From Rachycentron canadum (Eukaryota > Chordata > Actinopteri > Carangiformes > Rachycentridae), in contig CM076653.1 in NCBI GenBank assembly GCA_038496675.1, positions 17,912,051-17,976,050 of the forward strand: a stretch of DNA of 64,000 nucleotides. Reading direction: 5' to 3'. A program made the position numbers and the translations under genes. The notes beneath the pieces are model-generated. The model was not told the origin of the DNA, made no database searches, and worked only from the letters and a program-made list of their open reading frames with translations. This document shows positions 23,200 to 37,200 of the stretch, piece by piece; position 1 is the stretch's first letter, and every line of letters begins with the position of its first letter.

Positions 23200-26100
23200 T
23201 TAGCGGAGAGAGAGTGGGAGAGAGGAGACAGTGCAGACAAAGACAATGGACCACAGCTGAGAAAACATCTGGGCCTGGCACAAAAAGCAGTCATTTGCCA
23301 GCACAATAACTGCTCCACGGGCAACACTCAACCGGCTGAATACAGCTCTGCCCAGACCCTGCTACCAACAAACAGACAGAAAAATGACTCCACAGGGTTC
23401 CTAATGATACACCATATTTGTTCTTGTTGTAAATTTGGCTTCAACTGCACTGAAAGTAAAAAAAAAAAAAAAAACGACAACAAAAAAACCCAGACAATTC
23501 TCTCAGACAATTCTGTGGGAGGAAACAAGTGCATCCTCTAAAGTGGCAGCTTCCTACTGCATAAAGAGGTGAGCAATCAGAACGTAGGAGGGTGAAGGCA
23601 TACTTCATTAACCCTGGTGTAATTGTCGTTTGCTTTTTATTTTGGTATGTGAGGAGGCAGTGGTGGGGTGGTTGTTCAGTGGGTGTAGCAGAAAGTTACA
23701 ATGGCTACAACAAGGTCAGTGTATTTCTTTGAGGTGGGAGAAATTTTGTGGCGGAAGGTGTTTAATAAGAATTTATGTGAGTAAATCAGAGTTAGAGGTC
23801 AGTGTTGAGTTTTATAGCTGTATACATTTTAAATAATTACATGTGTAGTCTACAAGAGGTTTTATTGCACTGCACATACAGTATGTGTTTATGTAGATTT
23901 CTCTTACTCAGGGACAGTCTCTCTGATCTTAGGGTCAGTGATCTCCTTGTAGATTGCAGCAGACTGCACTTCCTCCAGAGGACACATGATGCCATACTCC
24001 TCACACCCATGGGCCTGAACCAAGGGATCCATCCTGTGAGGGTCGAACATGATGTTGTTCGGTGTCACCAGCAACACCCCGCTCACTGCACCCTGATAAC
24101 AACAATCGCACAGGAGATGTGAGGAATGCTTTAGGCACAATGAGTTCAATCAGAGCTTGTCATCAATAAATGAAATAAAATAAAAATAAATAAAATGGCA
24201 GCTTAGCACCCTTATCTACCACAAAAGATAATCAAAAGCACCTCTGTTGAACAACTGGAGGCCAAATCCATTTGCAACCACAAATGTCCTAAATCAAGTA
24301 GAAGTTATTGACTGGCAGCGCAGACCACTTCAGTGCTTTCATTCGCTACCTGGGAGTGAATCAGCAGTAGTTCAATACCATGGATCTGCGTGTGTGCGTG
24401 TGTGCGTGTGTGTCAGCAGGACAGTTGCCTAGACGTAGCAGTGTGCTGATGAACACAGAGACTCAGACAGGTAGTGACGGACCAATTGGGTGAACTGTTG
24501 GACCATCCTCGCTCATCTCAGTCAACCAGAACACACCCCAGGTATGACCAGGGAGTCAAGCAGTGTTTTCAGGTGTCAGTTATATCAAATATAACATTTA
24601 TTACAATTGCTTTACACTTATATCTAATTTATGTTCTCATGGTAAAAACAGCTACAAATCAGGATGTAATTCCAAGGTCAAACAATGGCACTGATTTATT
24701 ATGAGATCACACTTTACAAGAAAATCAAGATAGACTGAATTTGGAAAGCTCAGTTTACAAGAATTTAAGGAGTCATATGTTGATATGACGCTATATAACA
24801 CATCCCCCTCTCTGCCTTGTTTGTGAAAATGAACAATCAAAAAAGAAATCCAGAAAAATGGTAATCATCACATATCACTGTGATGTAAAAGCATGATTGT
24901 ATTATGCCTGTATTATTGTAGAATCTATTGCAGTCACTTCGATACACTGAATACAAAGAACTTTTTTTATGATTGATACTGCAGATCAACAAGCTGAACA
25001 AAAACAGCTTTACTGAGGTTAAGTATGAATATAAACCTTTATAAAAATATACATTTATACATTTTTTATTTATACATATTTTTTTATTTTGGCTTACATT
25101 GTACAAACTGAAGATTTCTGGCTACCATCTTTGTTTGGATTAGGAAAAAGACAACAACTTTGTGCAGTGAAAGCATTTTGATTTAATCCAAATGATTAAG
25201 GATGGAAATACAGTACATTACGTACAAAGTTGCACATGATGAGCTTAGTGACTAAAATATAGTGGTAATACATGAGGGGCACAAACTAAGGCCAGTTCAA
25301 GGTTTGCTGGCGGGGCTTCATGATTTTGACAATACACAGTGCAATCTGTTGGCCTGGTCAGTCTGTGACACCAGGAGAGGGTGACTCACACAGGTTACTG
25401 TATTTACCTTTCCATCAGTGATGTACTTGCAGTTGATCTTGAGGAACTTCTCTGTGAGGGCTTCTTCCTCCTCGGAGGTGGATGACACCACTCTGGACTG
25501 GCGCAGAGCAGAGAACACTGGCGGGTGAACGACTTCTGGTTTGGGTGGGCCATCAGAGTCCTGGAGGCAGAGTGGGTGTGGACATTGGTGGGGAGGGGAG
25601 GGTGGGAAAGAGACTTTTGTTGGCTCACGACAGTAGTTTGTCGTTGGTCACAATAAACAACAAAAGAAACATTTCATGGTCAGAGGTTCAGTGAAATGAA
25701 GCGATGAATCCTAAAAATATAAGCGCTGTGTTCCTCTTTATTCTGATGCCTACAAACAAATATCCTCACGGCTGCATGATGTCTGTATCTCTGAATAGCA
25801 TTCAACCACAGACTAAATAAGTGTGGAACTGACAGAGCTTGGTTCACTTGGTGATACATGATGTAACTAATTTGTGTCTCATTTCATCAAACTAATGTGT
25901 TTGAGTCTCTAAATGTATTATCTATATATAAACAGATATTTTTTACACAGCCAGACAATCAGGTTAAAACAGAACCCAATGATGAGCCAAATGAATCCGC
26001 CTCCTGTGTGCACGAGCTTCACAGTGGTAATTAGGTGAAAAACATTCATGAGACTGAAGCTTTAATTATTGTGTACAACTCAATGCCTAGCTGGTGTTAT

Positions 26101-29100
26101 TTCATTAGAGACTAACGTGCCCTTGAGTTAAGGGCGGACTTAGAAAACTTTTGAATGCCAGAGTCAGACTGAGGCAGTTTCTACCAAACACAACCACAAA
26201 TAGATACATTGGAAAAAAAATGTTTGCTTCTTGGCAATAATCAACTGCACATTATTAATAGTTGTATTATTGATAGAGACTAATAAATTAATGCCAAATA
26301 AACAATATTGTTATGACGTGAAATAATATCAATAATTAATTGCAAATAGCTTATAGCCATAAACAGACAGACAATGGGCCCCTGGACACAGACATGGAAA
26401 TGTTTTGTGCCTCTTGTTGTCGTTTTACATCCTTTCGTAGTTAAATTTCAAACTCATTGAAGTCATTTTGCAACCTTTTATTATTTTGTGTGTCTTTGTA
26501 GTCATTTGTGTCTATTGGTATTTTGCATTACGTCCTGGTATTTTTCCTGTCAGGGACCCTGGGCCTTCACTAGAGCTGTTCAGTAATGCATCAATGACAC
26601 TAACTAACTCTGTGCCAACTACCTGTGAGCCTCTGATGAGATTTTACCCATGTGCATTATGTATTTCGGCAGAGTTGCTAGCACAAATCTATAAGATGGT
26701 GTGAGTGTGTTCTTCAATACACCATGTAGAAACCAGTGCAGTTGCATGCATTAAGTGGACTCATCAACTGGGAGAAAGTAGTGAAATGTATATTATATAC
26801 TCTCCCAATTATACTGAGCACAGTGTGCTGCAAAACATGAATAAAGAATGTTATTAAGAAGCATTTAAATATAATTTAAAATAATTACACCCGTTTTCCT
26901 ATAATCTGCCAGATGCTGCACAGCCAAAAAGGAACTTAAATGATGTCTCAAACAGGTTGCTCTTTTTTAGATTGACACATACACCATTAAGCAATTTTGT
27001 TACTGCTTCTCCATCTATGCTGTGGTAACTAACGCGGCAACTGCAATCTGCCACAGATGGTGTGAGTGCTGGGCTGGAAACACGAGGTGTGGTGGGGTTG
27101 GTGTTTCTTTCAGTGGCTTGTTGCCATGCGATGGCTGAGCCATGGGGAAAGACTGACTGAAGACAGCTTTCTGACCGGGGGACATTTTGTTGGTCTGACT
27201 GAACAATGCTCTTCAGGATGGACTGTGTCTGTGACACTGAATGATTGCTGGAAGAGAGTAGAAGTGAGGGACAGGAGAAACAGTAATGTGAAAAGGGGAG
27301 TGGAAACTGCAGCAGAGGCAACTAAAGAGGAATAAAAAGACGAGCTGATTAAAAAAAAAAAGAAAAGCTAAAGGCAAAGAGAGTGACTGGTGTGAGGACA
27401 AAGAACAAACCGTAAAAGGAGGACAGAGGAGTGTGTGGGAGTTATCATTGAGGGGCATTTGAGAAGAAGTGAAGAGCTGTGAAGAGCTACTGTAGCAGTG
27501 ACGAGCTTGGAGAAAACAGCCTGAGCCCAGAACAACTGTCTGCTGTCCTCCTGACACCCACCCCTACACCTCCCCCTCTCCGTCTCCCAGCACAGTCGAC
27601 AAACAGCCTGCAGCTACTGACCCACACCGACACAAGCAGCCCAGACACTGGCAGCCGGAGAAGGCTGAGGGGGCCGGCCAATCTGTTACAGCCAAAACAA
27701 GCCTCTCTGAGAAAGAGAGAGGAGAAAAATATAAAACTTAGATAAGGGGGAGAGGGATTGGAGGTGAAAATAAAGGTACAAGAACACCTACAAAAGCATG
27801 TTTTTTGATCTGAGAGAGCATTTACTGTTGATGAATTTAACATCAGAGGCTCAGCTGTTGAAGGGGTTCGGGATGACTATGTGTAGGAACTTAACCAGCT
27901 CGTCATCCACTTAAACTGAACTCACCTCACCTACACAACTGCACTTCATTACTCTACATTCCGACAAGCCCCTTCCCATTGACTCATTCAGGCTGGCATT
28001 TCCTGCACCAAGGTTATACACAAGAAGAACAGCAACCTATTTCTCGCAAAAACAATACAAGTTAACACTCACTACAACATGCAGGCAGCCATCATGCGCG
28101 CACACACCTGGGCTGAACAGCTACACCCGTCAAAACATGTCAACCCTCATAGAAATACATAACAAACAGTCTTACATTCCCTGTCATTAAATCTGGCACA
28201 TTTGAGAAAGGGGTGTTATGTGTGTTACAAAATAACACCCATCACACATCCCACACAGTCCACATGAGAGAGCACTGTGAGAACTGTGGAGACACACTTG
28301 GTGTTCATCAGCTGAGAGCTGCTGCTCCTCAGGTAAAACAAGGTGACATGTAATCATTTCTTCTGATAGTTTGCCAAATGTTGACATGCACCACAAAGCT
28401 AAAAAAAAAAGAGATTGTTTCAAATACATTTGCACACAGACATTATGTGTGAGTGGGCTGAACTCAGTAAAAAAAAGTTGCTTTGTTCAACTGGCTGCCA
28501 ATGGTTGCGTATTGTCAAAATGTGACACTCTGTCCTTGTATTCTGATTTTAATGTGAATCTCTTATTAACTAGCTGGAAAAAAGTCTTCATGACTCAGTA
28601 GTTCACCAGGTCTTATGCATCTGGTTTTAATGGAGTTGATGCAATGGTCATTTCTATGCATCTTCATTCTACACACATGCTAGGTCACCCGGTCATGTTA
28701 GACCAACTCCTCTTCCTCCCTAAGCTGCTTTCTCCTTCCTCTCGCTCCAGCACCCCACCTCCACCTGTCTGGTTTCTCAAACACAATACTTGCAAAAGCA
28801 CCCCTTGTTTAGTAAATTCATTTCCAAAAAATAAACCAAATATTCCTGTTGGTTCAGTGCACTCCAGGTGGAGTCAGTAGTTTCTCTTATGACTCAAGTG
28901 TTTGACTGAATTTTCAGTCATGCTGCGAGACTGAATTTAGTCTATGTGGCGCATTGAGCTAAATGCTAATGCCAGCATGCTAACATGCTCACTGTGACAA
29001 ATGCTAACATGTTAACGTTTATCAGGTCTAACTTTTACCATGTCTGTTAGTCAAAGTCAGCTTCCTTTGGTGTGTCTGTAGCAGTTCATTGCCAAATGTA

Positions 29101-31670
29101 ACTTGAAACAGAAGGTGTACATCTCCTTTAGCTGAATGTATTGTATTAATGTAATACTGGATTTTAATTGCTGGTGTATCTGCAGTCATTTAACCAACAG
29201 TTTGTTGATGCCTGTGTAGTTATTTTCAGAAAGTGGGAAATAATTCTTATGCAATTTGAGTCAATACACCATGCGAGTCGTACATGTGGCTTTTACAACA
29301 ATAGCTAACTGCAGCTAACTCAGGCTAGCTTCGGTTAGCTGGCAACTTAGCTTCAGAGCTCATCTGCTGGAGTAACCTGGAGGTGCTTCAGACATACTGA
29401 CAGTGTGAGAGAATAAGTTTTGTTACGTTTTCTCTGTGAAAAATCCATAAACTCGTTGTTCAATCCAGTGAACAATATCGTACAACTTGGCCAGATTGTT
29501 TTACTGGCTAATATAATTCACTTAACTGCAAAGTGCAACGATTTGCTGAGTTGCCAAATACAGTGGAAACCACTGTATTTGGCAACTCAAAGTACCTGTC
29601 CAGGATGGACTCTGTACTGTAAATCATTTATACCTGAATGTGTGTGACTCACAATGTTACTTTGAATTCATGTGGTGTCGAAATTATCTGTAAAAATATG
29701 TTTCTAACTTGGAAAATTCACATGAAGACCACTCATGCAGTGACTTGCTTACTTGAGATGTGATAAAGCAGAAAAAGAAACGTTAGATATGTTGAGATGT
29801 TTGAAAATACTGCATATTATTTTTTGCTGACATCTAATTTATAGTATGGTATTAAGGTGTAACTGTTCGCTGCTATCCACATAATTTATGATATTTATTA
29901 GCAGTAATCCTGATAAGTAACATAAATGCTGTGTTGCTTTGAACCTTGGAGAAATAAAACACAGCAAATCGTCTTTGTAGTGTCCATGGCTTCACATTCT
30001 GACTTAGCACATAAATGCCCCAAGTCAAAGGAATGACTGACTCAGGAAAAGGGACAATCTGAAGAGTGTGTGAATGCAGCATAAGAGTTAAGTTAGGTTT
30101 GATGCCATGAAAGTTAAGACAGCATCACTGCCACAACCACTTCACATTTTTCATGGTAAAATTGCTTTTCTGGACTTCTGCTTTCTTTGCACTATTAAAA
30201 TCGTCTAATATATGACCAGTGTTTGCTCTCCACTGGCCCAGGGACCCAATATTTTCTCAGTTGGTGACGGAGTGTGGTACTGTGAGGGATAATACTAAAC
30301 ATGCCTGAGTCTTTATTATGGCCGACAGACTTTATTTGACCTCGTCTGGGGTAAGCCACAACTTGCCGGTGTCCCACGATGACCAGATGCCAGTCAGCGT
30401 CTTGAAAACAGGATTTCTTTCAGTGTGTATATCAAAGGGAGAGAAAGAGCATGGTGCAGCATAGTGGAATGACTGCTGCACTGAAATCCAAAGATGAAAG
30501 AGCTGCTGTGCTGGCCTCAGACTGTGAGTAACTGCTGGGGTGGGGCGGGGTTGAGGGAATGAGGAGCAAGGTAGTATGGCAGCCTATTGAAATAGACTGT
30601 ACAGAAAAAGAAGTGCTGAGGTGAGAAAAGTAGAGGGAGAGGTGCTGTGAAAAATAAGGCCTGATGAGGGTGGCCACCCTAAGGATTGTCTCCGAGGGTT
30701 TTGGGAGGTGCAGGGGGGACAGCATGACAGTAATCCACTGTGGACAAAGCTGACACTGATACTGGGGACAGGAGATGGGTGTAACAGTGTTAGATGACAG
30801 CTGTGGTGGGGCTCCAGAAATCAATATCCCCTTAGTTTCCAACCAATATTTCTCTCCTCACCCACTGTTAAATGTAGAGGAGAAAAAAGTAGAAAAGCAG
30901 CTGTGGCTCCTGTAAAATATGACCTGGCTATAGGACAGAAGGATATACTGTAAACATGAAAGGTGATGAATCAGTAAGAGTATTTGTCGCATTTGCCTTT
31001 ATGCAATAATAAAGATTTCAATGAGGAAGTCTGCAGGTGCCACCCAGCTTTGACCTTGACAGTGACACATAGTGCAATCAAAAGTCAATCCACAGCTCCA
31101 CCTTGTGGGCATGGCTGCGTTCTGCACGAGGGAGCACACTGGTTGAGAATCATCAACATCTGAGGCCACAAGGCCGCAAGTACAACCTGTACCGTTGCTC
31201 CCATCACCCAAAATTATAAACCCAGAGTCATGCAGACACCCTGATGAGCCAACCACGAGATTCTCAACAAAATATAGTTGGGTTTTTTTAACTGCAGGAT
31301 TTTAGGAGATGAAACCTGTTCACCTGAGTGAGATCATCACAAATGAGGCAGCAGATATCTCAACTGGACCTACTTCCTCCGCTACTTATTTTAGCTCCCA
31401 CCCCAGTGGAAGAAAGGAAGGAAGGAAAGAAGGAGAGAGGCAAAAGAGGTGCCAAAAGAGGAAGAGACTTAGAAGGTCACAGTAGTAGCTGTGCCACCAC
31501 AGTGTGTGTGTGTGTGTGCGCGCACATCAATGTGAGCATGAGAGAGGTCTGGATAGGACAAAGAGGACGCGTCTGCCCACACAGATGACCAGAGAGCAAG
31601 TACGCCAGCGAGGTGGTGGCTGCCAAATAATCCAACGACAGCAAGACTGCCAGCCAGAAAGTCAGCCAGC

Positions 31671-31742
<72 letters not shown>

Positions 31743-34700
31743 CAGAAAGCCAGCCAAAAATCCATGCCTGCAAGATGTGTTACTTTTTGCTGCCAATACC
31801 AGCAGGCTAGCAGGCAGACCGAGTGCATGAAGACACTTCAGCGCTGCCTTCAAGGCCTTTAGCTCAATCACAGAAACACCAAACAATGTAAATGGTTGAG
31901 GAAAAAATTTTTACCTTGCTTACATAACAAGTGCATTAAAGTATATCAAGAATTCATGTTTTTCAGGAGATTCTCTATTGACTTTTGATCCTTCTTTCAA
32001 ATAAACCCTTCCCATTGCTTTATGAAAATGGAAATTTAAGGCTATTCATTTAGGAGAAATGCACACACTCACATAAATTCTAGACTTAATCCAATTTAAA
32101 GTGAAACAATTTAAAAAGTAAATTCCACAGCAACTTCCTGGAGGTGTCTGCACAATGTGATAAATGTAGCTCAGCCACAGGGACTTCAAAGGAACTCTAA
32201 CTTTTGCAAGAAGAAGTAACATGCTTCTACTTTCAAATGAAAAGTTTAATTCATCAGAAATAAAAACATAGCCAAACTAGACCGCTATCCTGTATTTGCC
32301 ACATGTGGCTCTGTTCTGCTTCTGTAAAACAGACATAGAATAGCTTGAATACATAACTTTATTTTCTCTGATATGCTGGTTAACTGAGAGGAAAAGCGGA
32401 TGATACCCAAAGATGATCATTTTGGCACTTATCACCTCAAAGTGATTCTCAAATTGGAACAAAGTCTGTTAGGCGCTAATGGGCTGAAAACAGAAAATAA
32501 AATTTTACTATAGCACTGGAAAACAGAACTGCCTTCACTTTAGCATTGGCTACATGAATTGTCTGGTACCCTCCAGCTTGACAGAACAGTCATGAAGATT
32601 TTAGGGAAACACTGACTATGTTAATTCTGTATATTATTAAAAATTACATATTTTATATATATTACATGACAAACAACTGTGTGGATGCTAACAGAGCTTG
32701 ACTAAAAATACATAAGATAAATACATATAACTTCAGTTTTGATGTAAATGATTAAAATTCATAGTCTGTAGAGAAAAACCTCCGTTATTTTTATTTGGCT
32801 TTGCTGATTTCTCAGGCTATTTGAACATCTAATAGGCTTTTTAAACATCTAGTGCTACAAATCTGACTCTTTTTATATCCAAAACTAAAAGAGAAGCATC
32901 TGAAAGTAGTTTTCTTTAGAGCACTTGTCTTGATCAGGGTTATACTAGCTATTTGCTGCTTGCATTGCAATTACCATATACCTCCCAGAGCCATTTATTT
33001 GGATAATATCCTCATGGAGACGAGCGTGCCGAGCACCAAAATAGTCTTGTAATTAAAAAGATGCTGTGGATTCTGGACAAAAAATAAAAGAAGCAGATTG
33101 AGTTATTAAGGTCCTTCCTGTAGTTTCAAAATAAAACGGCACCTGGATGCTGCCTCCGTCTATATGACTACTAAGTTACACCCTCAAAGAGAGAGACAGG
33201 AGTGTGCAGGCAAGCACACACTAATATGGCACAGTTGACAGATACAGGCACACACTTTCACGCACAGACACAACGCCTCCACAAACACACACACATACAG
33301 TTTACACATTGGGTGAGGTAATGTTCCCTCCCTTCTGCCCTCCAAGCACACTTCCTCTGCCTGGAATAATTGCTGCCTGGCTGCTTGTCTGGGAGAGCAT
33401 GCAGCTCCGTTCATTAGTTGTTCTAAATATCAGACATGGCATCACTTTTAAAGGCTTAATTTCTCTACAGTCACAGCCCTTCTCTCTGATCCTCCCCTGT
33501 CGAGAGCCGCAGAATATGCTCCTGTTCTCACAGGCATGACCTAAATAGATAAGTAGTAAATGAACGGGGCCCTTTCTTTTTGGCAGCCGTGGAGAAATTA
33601 ACGGACAGAGATTAGAGCAGAAGAGAGGGAAAATGCTTGTGGTGGGAGGGTGTCTAAACTCGAGTGGAGCAGCAGTGAGAGTGACAGCAATGGAGACAGC
33701 AGTATCCATTTTCTTACAAAGGCGGCAAAACAAGATGACTGTTTCCATGGTGACCAGCAAACAGTCATATTTCTTAAGGGACCACTGCGGTGCGTAATGA
33801 TTGGCTCATTCAGATGCTGGAGACACAGGTACCTGGGAGAGATGGCTCGCGCTGCTGGTCTTAGAGGTGTGAAGACAGGATGTGAACTGGACCAAACTGG
33901 AGGTCAGACACAAACAACATGCAGCCAACCGCCAGCTTGTCCGTTTGTCACGCTACACTAGTGAAGCTGAGAGGGACAAGTGGGGAAAACATGATGACGT
34001 GATGTACATGCAGCAGGAATAAATCACCCCACAAAACAACGACATGACACTGATTTTAAAGGGTAATTGCATAGATTTGGGCAATTAAACTGTCAATTAA
34101 AAGTCCCCATACAGGAGTCACATGACCACATGCTGAGGGATGGAGGATAACTCTCGAGTGCTCCTGCCTGGAAAGGAACCATTCTCCTCAACCAATTACA
34201 ACCATTTCACCAATATTTGAGGATATACTTATAAATGCTGCCTTCTTCCTTTTTGACCTAAGCCACAATGTGTGCCTCCTAAGAGTTAGTCACCATATAT
34301 AATATTCAAATTACCTTTATGGCACACAATCTCCTCTTAAGATTTCACTTGATATCTCTAATTTTATAGTATAATCCGCACACAGATTAAAAAGAAATCC
34401 ACAAAGAAAACAGAAAGCTCTGCCTTCATGAACCTTGGACTGCTATCTCATCTATGGGTCTTCAAATACACCCAGCCTACGCCCTTAGCCATTTGATTTT
34501 AATCTAAAATACATAAGGCCACATTAATAACGATGTGTAAATGCCATATGTCTCTATCTTCATATGAAGAAACTGCAATAATGTACCAAACCAAAAGTGC
34601 TGTCAGCAGCTTGGGTAGTAATTAAGTAACCAGTTAATCTAATGGCCTCTTTAACACATGCTCTCTCCTCTGTAAATGCTCTCAAAATTTCACAGCTTCA

Positions 34701-36741
34701 TGTTTGAAAAGGACCACAAGCTGTTTTTCAACAAGAGTTGCTCGCGGCAATCTGCTTCTCCCTCTAAAGGTCAAATGTGAATATAAATTAGTCGTATTAA
34801 CAGATACAGCACAAACAAGGTTAGAGTGCAGCTAGGATGACCAATATTTTCCTACATGGTCAGACTCTCTGCAAATCCTGCTGCTATTTACCCTGGATGT
34901 TTGTTAGACAGTAGACTCAGAATGAACAACAGGACTGCTCAATCTGGGAAAAGCAAGAGTTAGTTAGAAGTTACAAATACGCCTGTGGACATATGGACAC
35001 AAAGTGATAAATTACTAACACAAATTTAACTTGCAAGTGTGAGCTGATCATCTTTGATATAACTGGTCTGTAATTTTTATTATTCATGTTGTCACTGTTT
35101 GACTTGGGCTGATTTTATTGACAAAAACACAGATATGCATCTTTTAGTTTGCTGACAATATAATAACACCTTGTCTCCTGCACTTTGCTGTCTTTCCACG
35201 AAGCACTAAAATAAAAATAGGGCTTTGACTTTATTGTGTCAGTGACATGTTTGTGGTTGCGTGTGATTTAATGTTCTTCTCATATTGTCACCTAAACTAC
35301 AGCAAAATTTCACAGCCTCACAAGGACCACCTCAATCACACAACAACAGGGAAGATGGTTGTTGTTAAAAAGTAACACGTCTTTGTGCCTGACTACACAA
35401 GACGCACATATCACTTCCTGCCCCATCCTTGGAAAATACAAGGCAGGTTTTATTAGCACCCCTTTCAGCCTTTTCTGTCCTTGACAGCATGACACATCCT
35501 CCTGGATGTTCATTTTAAGGCTGACAATGAACTGAGCTATAAAACGTGACAGTGCTGTTTGAAGGATAAGTCAGTAATGGCGTGTATGGTGAGAATATAT
35601 AGTGGTGACAGGGAGGCAGAGACACTGTATGGTGATCAGGGTCTAACTGTTGTAGTTGAGCATCATCTTATGGCTGCTTGTCGAGCCTAAAATTAATGAG
35701 CAGCTACTGGCAGATGCAGAGTAAATTGGTCTTTGGTGGATAAATCAATATCAGTCACCTGCTTCAATGACAAGTGACTTCCACAGATGATAATGTTTGA
35801 ATACATTTACTAAATACAGCCTATGTTTTTGGTATGGTAGCAAATTTTCTGATTGATGATGTTGAACTCACTGAACCTGCACAAACCATTAAAATGCTCT
35901 GTGACCAGTATGATTAACTTGCCTAACATTAGTGGAATAATAACACACTGTGGTAGGAATGATGCTACTGTTAAAACCACAAAATGTCACTATCCATAAA
36001 ACAGCACAACTATAGTTTGATAATATACTTTGACATTTTCTGAGTGTTTGTGATTATGTATCGGAGTCGTGGTCAACATACCGTCACCTTCTCTAAATCA
36101 GCTTCTGAGGAGGTGGGAGACAAGGGGCTGATGGGACTGAGGGAAGGGGAACTTCCAACACTGGAGACGTACTCGGGATCAGGAACGTACAGAACCTGTA
36201 AACACAATCCATGTCTGTATTTACACAGGCACTGCCTTTGTGCAAACACACACTGAACACCAGACATGCACGCATGGTGAGAGATAAAGACAATCTCTCT
36301 CTAGCACACACATATACACACACACACAGCCACACCACCACATCACATGACGTCGTGTACAGAGCCTCATGCTATTGATCAGGATGAACAGAGAAAGGGG
36401 AAGTCTCAGTCATGCTAAATGTTAGAATTAGCAGTGATGTGATGGGAGCACGGTATCTGACGGTTTTCATGGACACTCAGTCTAGTTGTCTACTTTGCAG
36501 TCTACATTCCTTACAGGGCTGCAACTAATGAGTTTTTTACTATAGATTAATCTGTTGATTATTTGCTCAATAAATCAATTGAGCCTTTGATCTCCAAAAT
36601 GTCAGTGAACGGTAAAAAGTTTCCATTACAATTGATTTGATGAAAAGCCTAAAACCCAAAGATCGTCACTAAAACATGACAGAGAAAATGAGCAAATTCA
36701 ATAAATTAGTAAACTGTCCAAACTTTGCTGTAATCATATTT

Positions 36742-36776
<35 letters not shown>

Positions 36777-37136
36777 AATGTGTGCATCTGTTGTTGAACA
36801 CAGTCACTAACAGTCTGTTGATGTCCCCAGTAATGTGTAATGTAGTGGCAGCATATGGGAATAACTGGCTCTTAAAGGGATATTTTACCATTTTGGGAAA
36901 AAACTCATTTACTTCCTTGCTGAGAGTTTAAGAGATGATTGATTCCAATGCTCATATCTGTTTTTTAATAAAGAAGCCATGAGGCCATTAAAACCAAGTC
37001 CTTCTGCACTGAAGCTTTACTGATGTCCCTCACTGCAAGTCACTTTGGATAAGAGCCTCTGACAAATGAGTCAGTATGTAAAAGACCATTTAACCTGTCC
37101 AAAGGTTAAATCTGCTCTCTAGCACACGTGAGGCTC

Positions 37137-37200
<64 letters not shown>

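Larger units (their letters stand above)
21795..23907 (-). other. oxr1 intron with assembly gap
   Basis: The 2.1 kb intron as assembled is interrupted by a GA microsatellite and a run of N, so its true length is unknown. Translated frames across it are artefacts of the repeat. Confidence 0.85.
25561..36087 (-). other. Large oxr1 intron (10.5 kb)
   Basis: It contains a MITE fragment (28940-29130), a perfect 20-base hairpin (29547-29589) and a CA microsatellite (31674-31740). Open frames at 27487-27843, 30432-30842 and 33302-33760 have no family match and no exon-like borders. Confidence 0.75.

Noticed and set aside
22576..23541. Long Arg-Glu or Leu-Ser repeat frames
   Set aside because: They are translations of the GA microsatellite and of N; no protein is supported.
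27487..27843. 118-residue minus-strand frame, with similar frames at 27213-27557 and 30432-30842
   Set aside because: No family resemblance, biased composition from purine-rich DNA, and no matching phase with oxr1 exons.
29547..29589. MicroRNA precursor
   Set aside because: The 20-base perfect stem with a 3-base loop is much shorter than a usual precursor of about 60 bases or more.
31477..31886. Cys-Val or Thr-His repeat frames
   Set aside because: They arise from the CA microsatellite at 31674-31740.
33302..33760. 152-residue minus-strand frame
   Set aside because: No recognisable domain and overlapping frames on both strands; judged chance.
36970..37090. Complete tRNA gene or tRNA-derived SINE head
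   Set aside because: Only the tail-like consensus is visible; no A box plus B box pair or cloverleaf was found.
37137..37200. CRISPR-like or telomere-like repeat
   Set aside because: It is a simple tetranucleotide microsatellite in a vertebrate intron; there are no spacers and the unit is not TTAGGG.
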